Positions 33,701 to 45,392 of a stretch of DNA of 64,000 bases are shown one piece after another. Under the pieces are notes generated by a model. That model did not search any database, had not been told where the DNA came from, and worked only from the letters and a program-made list of their open reading frames with translations. The stretch comes from Ornithodoros turicata (lineage: Eukaryota > Arthropoda > Arachnida > Ixodida > Argasidae). Position numbers and translations under genes: made by a program. The DNA lies in NCBI RefSeq assembly GCF_037126465.1, contig NC_088201.1, positions 230,288,258 through 230,352,257 on the forward strand, written 5' to 3'. Each line of letters starts with the position of its first letter. The first letter of the stretch is position 1.

Positions 33701-35804
33701 CCTCCTTCGTAACTGTTTTTCTTTAAATACATGGGTGTATCTGCATGTAGAACAGCCGAAGGAATACATTTAATTGCAAGAATTCTGGAGCTTAGTGCAA
33801 ATTAATGGGGAATATTGAAATATTCCGTAGCAGCTCAAGCGTGTCTTTACTCTAGGTTCGCCTCCTTCGTAACTGTTTTTTAATATATGGGTGTATCTGC
33901 ATGCATAACAGCCGCAGGAATACATTTAATTGCAAGAATTCTGGAGCTTAGTGCAAACTAATGGGGAATATTGAAATATTCCGTGGCAGCTCAAGCGTGT
34001 CTTTACTCTAGGTTCGCCTCCTTCGTAACTGTTTTTTTAATACATGGGTGTATCTGCATGCAGAACAGCCGCAGGAATACATTTAGTTGCAAGAATTCTG
34101 GAGCTTAGTGCAAATTAATGGGGAATATTCAAATATTCCGTGGCAGCTCAAGCGTGTATTTAATCTAGGTTCGCCTCCTTCGTAACTGTTTTTTTTGTTA
34201 ATACATGGGTGTATCTGCATGCAGAACAGCCGAAGAAATACATTTAATTGCAAGAATTCTGGAGCTTAGTGCAAACTAATGGGGAATATTGGAATATTCC
34301 GTGGCAGCTCACGCGTGTCTTTACTCTAGGTTCGCCTCCTTCATAACTGTTTTTTTAATACATGGGTGTATCTGCATGCAGAACAGCCGCAGGAATACAT
34401 TTAATTGCAATAATTCTGGAGCTTAGTGCAAATTAATGAGGAATATTGAAATATTCCGTGGCAACTCAAGCGTGTCTTTACTCTAGGTTCGCCTCCTTCG
34501 TAGCTGTTTTTTTGTTAATACATGGGTGTATCTGCATGCAGAACAGCCGCAGGAATACATTTAATTGCAAGAATTCTGGAGCTTAGTGCAAATTAATGGG
34601 GAATATTGAAATATTCCGTGGCAACTCAAGCGTGTCTTTACTCTAGGTTCACCTACTTCGTAACTGTTTTTCTTTAAATACATGGGCGTATCTGCATGCA
34701 GAACAGCCGAAGGAATACATTTAATTGCAAGAATTCTGGAGCTTAGTGCAAATTAATGGGGAATATTCAAATATTCCGTGGCAGCTCAAGCGTGTATTTA
34801 ATCTAGGTTCGCCTCCTTCGTAACTGTTTTTTGTTAATACATGGGTGTATCTGCATGCAGAACAGCCGAAGAAATACATTTAATTGCAAGAATTCTGGAG
34901 CTTAGTGCAAACTAATGGGGAATATTTAAATATTCCGTAGCAGCTCAAGCTTGTCTTTACTCTAGGTTCGCCTCCTTCGTAACTGTTTTTTTAATACATG
35001 GGTGTATCTGCATGCAGAACAGCCGAAGGAATACATTTAATTGCAAGAATTCTGGGGCTTCGTGCAAACTAATGGGGAATATTGAAATATTCCATGGCAG
35101 CTCAAGCGTGTCTTTACTCTAGGTTCGCCTCCTTCGTAACTGTTTTTTTTGTTAATACATGGGTGTATCTGCATGCAGAACAGCCGCAGGAATACATTTA
35201 ATTGCAAGAATTCTGGAGCTTAGTGCAAATTAATGAGGAATATTGAAATATTCCGTGGCAACTCAAGCGTGTCTTTACTCTAGGTTCACCTACTTCGTAA
35301 CTGTTTTTCTTTAAATACATGGGCGTATCTGCATGCAGAACAGCCGAAGGAATACATTTAATTGCAAGAATTCTGGAGCTTAGTGCAAATTAATGGGGAA
35401 TATTGAAATATTCCGTGGCAGCTCAAGCGTGTCTTTACTCTAGGTTCGCCTCCTTCGTAACTGTTTTTTTAATACATGGGTGTATCTGCATGCAGAACAG
35501 CCGCAGGAATACATTTAATTGCAAGAATTCTGGAGCTTAGTGCAAATTAATGAGGAATATTGAAATATTCCGTGGCAACTCAAGCGTGTCTTTACTCTAG
35601 GTTCACCTGCTTCGTAACTGTTTTTCTTTAAATACATGGATGTATCTGCATGCAGAACAGCCGAAGGAATAGATTGAATTGCAATAATTCTGGAGCTTAG
35701 TGCAAATGAATGGGGAATATTGAAATATTCCGTGGCAGCTCAAGCGTGTCTTTACTCTAGGTTCGCCTCCTTCGTAACTGTTTCTTTTTAACACATGGGG
35801 ATAT

Positions 35805-36370
35805 TGATACGTGACGAAGTGTGGGTGCCGCGCGGCTTAGCGCGCGAAGATTCATTCTCTCGGTTGCCCGGCTTCCGGCTGCTCATTAAAGCTTGTTGTC
35901 CCTTTATCCTACCTATCCTACACTCTGATCTCCCAATCGAACCAAAAGGACCGTTACGACTCCACGCACTCGGACCCCTTGTACCAGTTGGGCGACCTCG
36001 TCTGGGTGTGGAAACCGGACCGTAAAGTTGGGCTTTCCGAGAAACTCATGCGACGATACTTTAGCCCATACGAAGTGCTTCGCCAATCTTCGCCCGTAAA
36101 CTATGTCGTCCGCGCGGCTGACAGCGCGCAACGCCGAACTCACAGGGCTTCAAAAGAAGACGTCGTACACGTGTCGCGCATGAAGCCATACCACACTCCC
36201 AATCATTGATCAGGATGATCAATACCTCCACGGGGGGGATAGTGATACGTGACGAAGTGTGGGTGCCGCGCGGCTTAGCGCGCGAAGATTCATTCTCTCG
36301 GTTGACCGGCTTCCGGCTGCTCATTAAAGCTTGTTGTCCCTTTATCCTACCTATCCTACAACTCGCGTCA
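35805..36370 (+). mobile_element. recombined Ty3/gypsy LTR remnant, copy 2
   Basis: Displaced by exactly 5,640 bp from copy 1 and apparently identical throughout the LTR and integrase-tail segments, including the satellite junctions on both sides. It therefore arose by duplication of the surrounding satellite block, not by a second transposition. Confidence 0.85.
35922..36209 (+). pseudogene. gypsy integrase C-terminal fragment, copy 2
   Basis: Identical in translation to the fragment at 30,282-30,569 (GDLVWVWKP and VSRMKPYH motifs; stop at 36,209). It is carried by the ~5.6-kb satellite duplication. Confidence 0.8.
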
Positions 36371-39300
36371 CTATCTGCATGCAGAATAGCCGAAGGAATA
36401 CATTTAATTGCAAGAATTCTGGAGCTTAGTGCAAACTAATGGAGAATATTGAAATATTCTGTGGCGGCTCAAGCGTCTCTTTACTCTAGGTTCGCCTCCT
36501 TTGTAACTGTTTCTTTTTAACACATGGGGATATCTGCATGCAGAATAGCCGAAGGAATACATTTAATTGCAAGAATTCTGGAGCTTAGTGCAAACTATTG
36601 GGGAATACAGAAATATTCCGTGGCGGCTCAAGCGTCTCTTTACTCTAGGTCCGCCTCCTTTGTAACTGTTTCTTTTTAACACATGGGGATATCTGCATGC
36701 AGAACAGCCGAAGGAATACATTAAATTGCAAGAATTCTGGAGCTTAGTGGAAACTATTGGGGAATATAGAAATATTCTGTGGCGGCTCAAGCGTCTCTTT
36801 ACTCTAGGTCCGCCTCCTTTGTAACTGTTTCATTTTAACACATGGGGATATCTGCATGCAGATTAGCCGAAGGAATACATTTAATTGCAAGAATTCTGGA
36901 GCTTAGTGGAAACTATTGGGGAATATAGAAATGTTCCGTGGCGGCTCAAGCGTCTCTTTACTCTAGCTTCGCCTCCTTTGTAACTGTTTCTTTTTAACAC
37001 ATGGGGGTATCGGCACGCAGAATAGCCGAAGGAATACATTTAATTGCAAGAATTCTGGAGCTTAGTGCAAACTATTGGGGAATATAGAAATATTCCGTGG
37101 CGGCTCAAGGGGCTCTTTACTCTAGCTTCGCCTCCTTTGTAACTGTTTCTTTTTAACACATGGGGATATCTGCATGCAGAATAGCCGAAAGAATACATTT
37201 AATTGCAAGAATTCTGGAGCTTAGTGCAAACTATTGGGGAATATAGAAATATTCCGTGGCGGCTCAAGGGGCTCTTTACTCTAGCTTCGCCTCCTTTGTA
37301 ACTGTTTCTTTTTAACACATGGGGATATCTGCATGCAGAATAGCCGAAAGAATACATTTAATTGCAAGAATTCTGGAGCTTAGTGCAAACTATTGGGGAA
37401 TATAGAAATATTCCGTGGCGGCTCAAGGGGCTCTTTACTCTAGCTTCGCCTCCTTTGTAACTGTTTCTTTTTAACACATGGGGGTATCGGCATGCAGAAT
37501 AGCCGAAAGAATACATTTAATTGCAAGAATTCTGGAGCTTAGTGCAAACTATTGGGGAATATTGAAATATTCCGTGGCGGCTCAAGCGTCTCTTTACTCT
37601 AGGTCCGCCTCCTTTGTAACTGTTTCTTTTTAACACATGGGGATATCTGCATGCAGAATAGCCGAAGGAATACATTTAATTGCAAGAATTCTGGAGCTTA
37701 GTGCAAACTATTGGGGAATATTGAAATATTCCGTGGCGGCTCAAGCGTCTCTTTACTCTAGCTTCGCCTCCTTTGTAACTGTTTCTTTTTAACACATGGG
37801 GATATCTGCATGCAGAATAGCCGAAGGAATACATTTAATTGCAAGAATTCTGGAGCTTAGTGGAAACTATTGGGGAATATAGAAATATTCCGTGGCGGCT
37901 CAAGCGTCTCTTTACTCTAGCTTCGCCTCCTTTGTAACTGTTTCTTTTTAACACATGGGGATATCTGCATGCAGAATAGCCGAAGGAATACATTTAATTG
38001 CAAGAATTCTGGAGCTTAGTGCAAACTATTGGGGAATATTGAAATATTCCGTGGCGGCTCAAGCGTCTCTTTACTCTAGGTCCGCCTCCTTTGTAACTGT
38101 TTCTTTTTAACACATGGGGATATCTGCATGCAGAATAGCCGAAGGAATACATTTAATTGCAAGAATTCTGGAGCTTAGTGCAAACTATTGGGGAATATTG
38201 AAATATTCCGTGGCGGCTCAAGCGTCTCTTTACTCTAGGTCCGCCTCCTTTGTAACTGTTTCTTTTTAACACATGGGGATATCTGCATGCAGAATAGCCG
38301 AAGGAATACATTTAATTGCAAGAATTCTGGAGCTTAGTGCAAACTATTGGGGAATATTGAAATATTCCGTGGCGGCTCAAGCGTCTCTTTACTCTAGGTC
38401 CGCCTCCTTTGTAACTGTTTCTTTTTAACACATGGGGATATCTGCATGCAGAATAGCCGAAGGAATACATTTAATTGCAAGAATTCTGGAGCTTAGTGCA
38501 AACTATTGGGGAATATTGAAATATTCCGTGGCGGCTCAAGCGTCTCTTTACTCTAGCTTCGCCTCCTTTGTAACTGTTTCTTTTTAACACATGGGGATAT
38601 CTGCATGCAGAATAGCCGAAGGAATACATTTAATTGCAAGAATTCTGGAGCTTAGTGGAAACTATAGGGGAATATAGAAATATTCCGTGGCGGCTCAAGC
38701 GTCTCTTTACTCTAGCTTCGCCTCCTTTGTAACTGTTTCTTTTTAACACATGGGGATATCTGCATGCAGAATAGCCGAAGGAATACATTTAATTGCAAGA
38801 ATTCTGGAGCTTAGTGCAAACTATTGGGGAATATTGAAATATTCCGTGGCGGCTCAAGCGTCTCTTTACTCTAGCTTCGCCTCCTTTGTAACTGTTTCTT
38901 TTTAACACATGGGGATATCTGCATGCAGAATAGCCGAAGGAATACATTTAATTGCAAGAATTCTGGAGCTTAGTGGAAACTATTGGGGAATATAGAAATA
39001 TTCCGTGGCGGCTCAAGCGTCTCTTTACTCTAGCTTCGCCTCCTTTGTAACTGTTTCTTTTTAACACATGGGGATATCTGCATGCAGAATAGCCGAAGGA
39101 ATACATTTAATTGCAAGAATTCTGGAGCTTAGTGCAAACTATTGGGGAATATTGAAATATTCCGTGGCGGCTCAAGCGTCTCTTTACTCTAGGTCCGCCT
39201 CCTTTGTAACTGTTTCTTTTTAACACATGGGGATATCTGCATGCAGAATAGCCGAAGGAATACATTTAATTGCAAGAATTCTGGAGCTTAGTGCAAACTA

Positions 39301-42300
39301 TTGGGGAATATTGAAATATTCCGTGGCGGCTCAAGCGTCTCTTTACTCTAGCTTCGCCTCCTTTGTAACTGTTTCTTTTTAACACATGGGGATATCTGCA
39401 TGCAGAATAGCCGAAGGAATACATTTAATTGCAAGAATTCTGGAGCTTAGTGGAAACTATTGGGGAATATAGAAATATTCCGTGGCGGCTCAAGCGTCTC
39501 TTTACTCTAGCTTCGCCTCCTTTGTAACTGTTTCTTTTTAACACATGGGGATATCTGCATGCAGAATAGCCGAAGGAATACATTTAATTGCAAGAATTCT
39601 GGAGCTTAGTGCAAACTATTGGGGAATATAGAAATATTCCGTGGCTGCTCAAGCGTCTCTTTACTCTAGGTCCGCCTCCTTTGTAACTGTTTCTTTTTAA
39701 CACATGGGGGTATCGGCATGCAGAATAGCCGAAAGAATACATTTAATTGCAAGAATTCTGGAGCTTAGTGCAAACTATTGGGGAATATTGAAATATTCCG
39801 TGGCGGCTCAAGCGTCTCTTTACTCTAGGTCCGCCTCCTTTGTAACTGTTTCTTTTTAACACATGGGGATATCTGCATGCAGAATAGCCGAAGGAATACA
39901 TTTAATTGCAAGAATTCTGGAGCTTAGTGCAAACTATTGGGGAATATAGAAATATTCCGTGGCTGCTCAAGCGTCTCTTTACTCTAGGTCCGCCTCCTTT
40001 GTAACTGTTTCTTTTTAACACATGGGGGTATCGGCATGCAGAATAGCCGAAAGAATACATTTAATTGCAAGAATTCTGGAGCTTAGTGCAAACTATTGGG
40101 GAATATTGAAATATTCCGTGGCGGCTCAAGCGTCTCTTTACTCTAGGTCCGCCTCCTTTGTAACTGTTTCTTTTTAACACATGGGGATATCTGCATGCAG
40201 AATAGCCGAAGGAATACATTTAATTGCAAGAATTCTGGAGCTTAGTGCAAACTATTGGGGAATATTGAAATATTCCGTGGCGGCTCAAGCGTCTCTTTAC
40301 TCTAGGTCCGCCTCCTTTGTAACTGTTTCTTTTTAACACATGGGGATATCTGCATGCAGAATAGCCGAAGGAATACATTTAATTGCAAGAATTCTGGAGC
40401 TTAGTGCAAACTATTGGGGAATATTGAAATATTCCGTGGCGGCTCAAGCGTCTCTTTACTCTAGGTCCGCCTCCTTTGTAACTGTTTCTTTTTAACACAT
40501 GGGGATATCTGCATGCAGAATAGCCGAAGGAATACATTTAATTGCAAGAATTCTGGAGCTTAGTGCAAACTATTGGGGAATATAGAAATATTCCGTGGCG
40601 GCTCAAGCGTCTCTTTACTCTAGGTCCGCCTCCTTTGTAACTGTTTCTTTTTAACACATGGGGATATCTGCATGCAGAATAGCCGAAGGAATACATTTAA
40701 TTGCAAGAATTCTGGAGCTTAGTGCAAACTATTGGGGAATATTGAAATATTCCGTGGCGGCTCAAGCGTCTCTTTACTCTAGGTCCGCCTCCTTTGTAAC
40801 TGTTTCTTTTTAACACATGGGGATATCTGCATGCAGAATAGCCGAAGGAATACATTTAATTGCAAGAATTCTGGAGCTTAGTGCAAACTATTGGGGAATA
40901 TTGAAATATTCCGTGGCGGCTCAAGCGTCTCTTTACTCTAGGTCCGCCTCCTTTGTAACTGTTTCTTTTTAACACATGGGGATATCTGCATGCAGAATAG
41001 CCGAAGGAATACATTTAATTGCAAGAATTCTGGAGCTTAGTGCAAACTATTGGGGAATATTGAAATATTCCGTGGCGGCTCAAGCGTCTCTTTACTCTAG
41101 GTCCGCCTCCTTTGTAACTGTTTCTTTTTAACACATGGGGATATCTGCATGCAGAATAGCCGAAGGAATACATTTAATTGCAAGAATTCTGGAGCTTAGT
41201 GCAAACTATTGGGGAATATAGAAATATTCCGTGGCGGCTCAAGCGTCTCTTTACTCTAGGTCCGCCTCCTTTGTAACTGTTTCTTTTTAACACATGGGGA
41301 TATCTGCATGCAGAATAGCCGAAGGAATACATTTAATTGCAAGAATTCTGGAGCTTAGTGCAAACTATTGGGGAATATTGAAATATTCCGTGGCGGCTCA
41401 AGCGTCTCTTTACTCTAGCTTCGCCTCCTTTGTAACTGTTTCTTTTTAACACATGGGGATATCTGCATGCAGAATAGCCGAAGGAATACATTTAATTGCA
41501 AGAATTCTGGAGCTTAGTGGAAACTATTGGGGAATATAGAAATATTCCGTGGCGGCTCAAGCGTCTCTTTACTCTAGCTTCGCCTCCTTTGTAACTGTTT
41601 CTTTTTAACACATGGGGGTATCGGCATGCAGAATAGCCGAAGGAATACATTTAATTGCAAGAATTCTGGAGCTTAGTGCAAACTATTGGGGAATATTGAA
41701 ATATTCCGTGGCGGCTCAAGCGTCTCTTTACTCTAGCTTCGCCTCCTTTGTAACTGTTTCTTTTTAACACATGGGGATATCTGCATGCAGAATAGCCGAA
41801 GGAATACATTTAATTGCAAGAATTCTGGAGCTTAGTGGAAACTATTGGGGAATATAGAAATATTCCGTGGCGGCTCAAGCGTCTCTTTACTCTAGCTTCG
41901 CCTCCTTTGTAACTGTTTCTTTTTAACACATGGGGGTATCGGCATGCAGAATAGCCGAAGGAATACATTTAATTGCAAGAATTCTGGAGCTTAGTGCAAA
42001 CTATTGGGGAATATAGAAATATTCCGTGGCGGCTCAAGGGGCTCTTTACTCTAGCTTCGCCTCCTTTGTAACTGTTTATTTTTAACACATGGGGGTATCG
42101 GCATGCAGAATAGCCGAAGGAATACATTTAATTGCAAGAATTCTGGAGCTTAGTGCAAACTAATGGAGAATATTGAAATATTCTGTGGCGGCTCAAGGGG
42201 CTCTTTACTCTAGCTTCGCCTCCTTTGTAACTGTTTCTTTTTAACACATGGGGGTATCGGCATGCAGAATAGCCGAAGGAATACATTTAATTGCAAGAAT

Positions 42301-43038
42301 TCTGGAGCTTAGTGCAAACTATTGGGGAATATTGAAATATTCCGTGGCGGCTCAAGGGGCTCTTTACTCTAGCTTCGCCTCCTTTGTAACTGTTTCTTTT
42401 TAACACATGGGGGTATCGGCATGCAGAATAGCCGAAGGAATACATTTAATTGCAAGAATTCTGGAGCTTAGTGCAAACTATTGGGGAATATTGAAATATT
42501 CCGTGGCGGCTCAAGGGGCTCTTTACTCTAGCTTCGCCTCCTTTGTAACTGTTTCTTTTTAACACATGGGGGTATCAGCATGCAGAATAGCCGAAGGAAT
42601 ACATTTAATTGCAAGAATTCTGGAGCTTAGTGCAAACTATTGGGGAATATTGAAATATTCCGTGGCGGCTCAAGGGGCTCTTTACTCTAGCTTCGCCTCC
42701 TTTGTAACTGTTTCTTTTTAACACATGGGGGTATCGGCATGCAGAATAGCCGAAGGAATACATTTAATTGCAAGAATTCTGGAGCTTAGTGCAAACTATT
42801 GGGGAATATTGAAATATTCCGTGGCGGCTCAAGGGGCTCTTTACTCTAGCTTCGCCTCCTTTCTAACTGTTTCTTTTTAACACATGGGGGTATCTGCATG
42901 CAGAATAGCCGAAGGAATACATTTAATTGCAAGAATTCTGGAGCTTAGTGCAAGCTAATGGAGAATATTGAAATATTCTGTGGCGGCTCAAGCGTCTCTT
43001 TACTCTAGGTTCGCCTCCTTTGTAACTGTTTCTTTTGA

Positions 43039-43075
43039 ACACATGGGTGTATCTGCATGCAGAACACCCATGTGT
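43039..43075. repeat. perfect hairpin at the end of the satellite array
   Basis: ACACATGGGTGT and its exact inverse ACACCCATGTGT (12 bp each) surround a 13-base loop that is the satellite's own CTGCATGCAG region. The last monomer turns back on itself exactly where satellite homology stops and LINE sequence begins, so it marks an inversion-type junction. Confidence 0.75.
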
Positions 43076-44060
43076 CAGACACTGTTTGATCGCTGATATA
43101 TGCCGTGAATCTGTGCAGAATTTGGATCGGTTTTACACCTTCTCGAGCAATAAACTCTATAATAATACGTTGCGCAATCGCTTTCCTTGCGTGCAGATAA
43201 GGCCCGGCATTCAACGCCGCCTGCAGCTGGCTTTAAATAATGTCCGTACGTACCTCACGTTCCTTGGGATGGACCTTTCACCTGAAAAGTGATTCGAGGT
43301 CCGTTTCGCACGCAAAGCAATGACAAATTTCCCTGTTTGGGTTGGTGGCAAGGAGCTTGAGCCTGTATATTTTCATCGCATCCCTGGCGTGGTATTCAAC
43401 TCGGATTAGCGCTGAGTTCGCCATACTTAGCATCTTGGAACAAAAGTGCGGCGATGGCTCCCTGGAATTAAAAATGGCTCAGGATGGAGCTGTGAAGGCG
43501 ACTGTCCTTTACAGCCTTCCTATCCTGCACGGGGTATCAACATCATTAACAACATCAATATCAACAGCAATATCAACAACATCAGTAAATGCCCTTAAGA
43601 CCCTGTTTGCTCCAGGCCTTCTTCACTGCTTTGGAGTTCCAAGATTGGCTGAAATACGGCGAGTCTTCGCTGACGCTGGTCAACTCCTGGTTGAGGTTCT
43701 ACGAGAACGTGAAACGACCCAGCTCTTCGTACGTTCGCGTGCTCACATTCCTCTCACCCGCTCCTCAGGAAAATTCGATACCGCCCTAACACAGACTTCT
43801 ATATCGAGTAGCGCAGAGGATATGCCAGATTCTCACAGACTTCGCAGCTAAGAAAGTAACACCGCCAGAAACCCCGTCGCCTCTGCCGGTACCACCGACC
43901 GTCGTACGCTTTTCGAGCCCCTGGAAAGAATAGATCAGGTTCTCCATCAAGGCCTTCGAGACCATTTTCATAACCTTGTGGCGGCCGGTGGACAACGACG
44001 AGGATGGACACACGCCTGGAGCACACGCCCCTACGTTCCACCGGCGCAGCCATGGAGAGA

Positions 44061-44734
44061 GGCCACCAGGGATTTCCCTACACCCCCTCACGGTGGGGGG
44101 GGGGTGTACACCCTCCCTGCATTTTTGCAACCCGCCCCCCCCCCCTGAAATTTCTCAGGTGACCCCACCCAGCTCGGCCACCAACACGTTCTAGTAGTGA
44201 GTCCGGCGCAGCGAATTACATCCTGTGCTGTCAAACTTGGGCTGTAGGACCACAGTCACGCAGATGATCGTACCATGCATTTGTCCAGAATCATTTGAAA
44301 GTGACTGTGCAATGCATATATTGTGCGCATATACGAGCAAAAATGCGTGCGGGCACGCAAACTCAATGTGGATCATCAAGAGCCATTTGCGCCCAACTCA
44401 ATCAAGCGAGGTATTCTAAGTTTTTTCACCGTTGGTTGCTAGGTGTTCATTGACAATATGCTAGCTTCTTTTCTTTGTCGATCGTGTGATTATGAATCTT
44501 AATGTTGAAATGCCGTTCACAATGAATCTCTATTCTAATGTACTGCGTTCTAAAGTAATAACATGGACAAATAAACCGGGAAAGCTGTGCAAATATGTCA
44601 CCATTGTGCCACGATTATTTCCGTGTCTAAGAAAAATTCCATATGTGGAACCTTCACCAAGCATGATCCCCCCCCCCCCCCTTGAAAGCTCGGCACCTCC
44701 CAGTAGTGAATTTCTGGGGAAATCACTGGAGGCC
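44061..44734. mobile_element. DNA element with GGCCNCCAG ends inside the LINE
   Basis: The ends are inverted at 16 of 18 bases: GGCCACCAGGGATTTCCC (44,061) and, inverted, GGCCTCCAGTGATTTCCC (ending about 44,734). Homopolymer C/G runs lie just inside both ends (44,090-44,145; 44,668-44,682). LINE coding homology is lost across it and picks up after it. I see no transposase and no clear target duplication. A 150-residue frame inside (44,486 on) has no recognisable domain. Confidence 0.5.
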
Positions 44735-44860
44735 ACCGTCATCGCCTCTCCGTGGCATACCTCTCTACCCTACTCATACCTCTACACTCTGGAAGACGAG
44801 AAATTTTCTACGTCGACAGCAGCATATGTAGATTGCGCATACAGAAACAGCAAGAGAGAA

Positions 44861-45160
44861 ACTGATGTTCTGAGGCTGGAACACATAGAAGGGACAGATA
44901 CAAACAAAGCTTCAAATTGCCTAAGAAATCGACGATGAAAGATGAAAGTCACTGAAAAGGTTAGCCAGCTGTAGGGATCGAACCCACATCTTCTGGATTA
45001 CCGGTCTAGAGCTCTGCCAGAGGATCCAGAAGATGTGGGTTCGATCCCTACAGCTGGCTAACCTTTTCAGTGACTTTCATCTTTCATCGTTGATTTCTTA
45101 GGCAATTTGAGGCTTTGTTTGTATCTGTCCCTTCTATGTGTTCCAGCCTCAGAACATCAG
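44861..45160. repeat. inverted pair of SINE units (~137-bp arms)
   Basis: CTGATGTTCTGAGGCTGGAA on the left is matched by its inverse at about 45,140-45,160. The arms pair with only a few mismatches through the CACTGAAAAGGTTAGCCAGC block to CATCTTCTGGAT. Only about 30 unpaired bases remain at the centre (44,999-45,028). A transcript could fold into one long hairpin. Confidence 0.75.
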
Positions 45161-45320
45161 TTTCTCTCTTGTTCAACAGGTGCCGCTTGCGTCGATTTCC
45201 GTCGTATGAATGTGCGTATGAGTGAGCAAAAATGTAAGAGTGAAAGGAGGGTGAGTGAGAGTGAGTGGCTGGTTTGTCGTCCCTTCAGATGACGCACCCC
45301 GAAAGTCGCTTGAGAGGCGT

Positions 45321-45392
45321 GTTAGCTTAGCTCAATTGGTAGAGCCCTGGACCGATAATCCAGAAGATGTGGGTTCGATCCCTACAGCTGGC
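45321..45392 (+). tRNA. tRNA-like cloverleaf (Ile-type, GAT), SINE head
   Basis: All four stems pair over 72 bases: acceptor GTTAGCT/AGCTGGC (two G-T pairs), D stem GCTC/GAGC, anticodon stem CTGGA/TCCAG with loop CCGATAA, and T stem GTGGG/CCTAC with loop TTCGATC. The anticodon would be GAT. Box A (TAGCTCAATTGG) and box B (GGTTCGATCC) of a polymerase III promoter are intact. Position 33 is C instead of the near-universal T. Related heads in the same repeat occur nearby, so this is most likely the promoter head of a SINE and not a working tRNA. Confidence 0.55.

Larger units (their letters stand above)
26179..43060 (+). repeat. ~160-bp satellite array, two subfamilies
   Basis: About 100 head-to-tail monomers with a period of 156-160 bp (26,351, 26,511, 26,671 for one marker). 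Subfamily A (26,179-30,164; 31,481-35,804) has TTTTTTAATACATGGGTGTA and GGCAGCTCAAGCGTGTCTTT. Subfamily B (30,731-31,480; 36,371-43,060) has TTCTTTTTAACACATGGGGA and GGCGGCTCAAGCGTCTCTTT. Each monomer has two dyads: CTGCATGCAG, and GGAATATT-NN-AATATTCC, whose arms are kept while the middle varies (GA, CA, TA, GG); many B monomers carry one arm mismatch (GGAATATA). B monomers partly alternate between TGCAAACTATTGGGGAATATT and TGGAAACTATTGGGGAATATA types, a two-monomer higher-order pattern. Short ORFs here are chance frames through the repeat. It could be centromeric or other heterochromatin; that is inference. Confidence 0.95.

Noticed and set aside
26179..43010. Short ORFs such as the 63-105 codon minus-strand frames inside the array
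   Set aside because: They repeat with the satellite period, differ by indels and follow chance open frames; no codon constraint is visible.
26179..43060. CRISPR-like array of regular repeats
   Set aside because: The repeat unit is ~160 bp head-to-tail with no unique spacers and sits in eukaryotic sequence; it is a satellite.
44486..44938. 150-codon ORF
   Set aside because: It runs across a C-rich tract, a transposon end, LINE sequence and a SINE, so it is a chimera of repeats.
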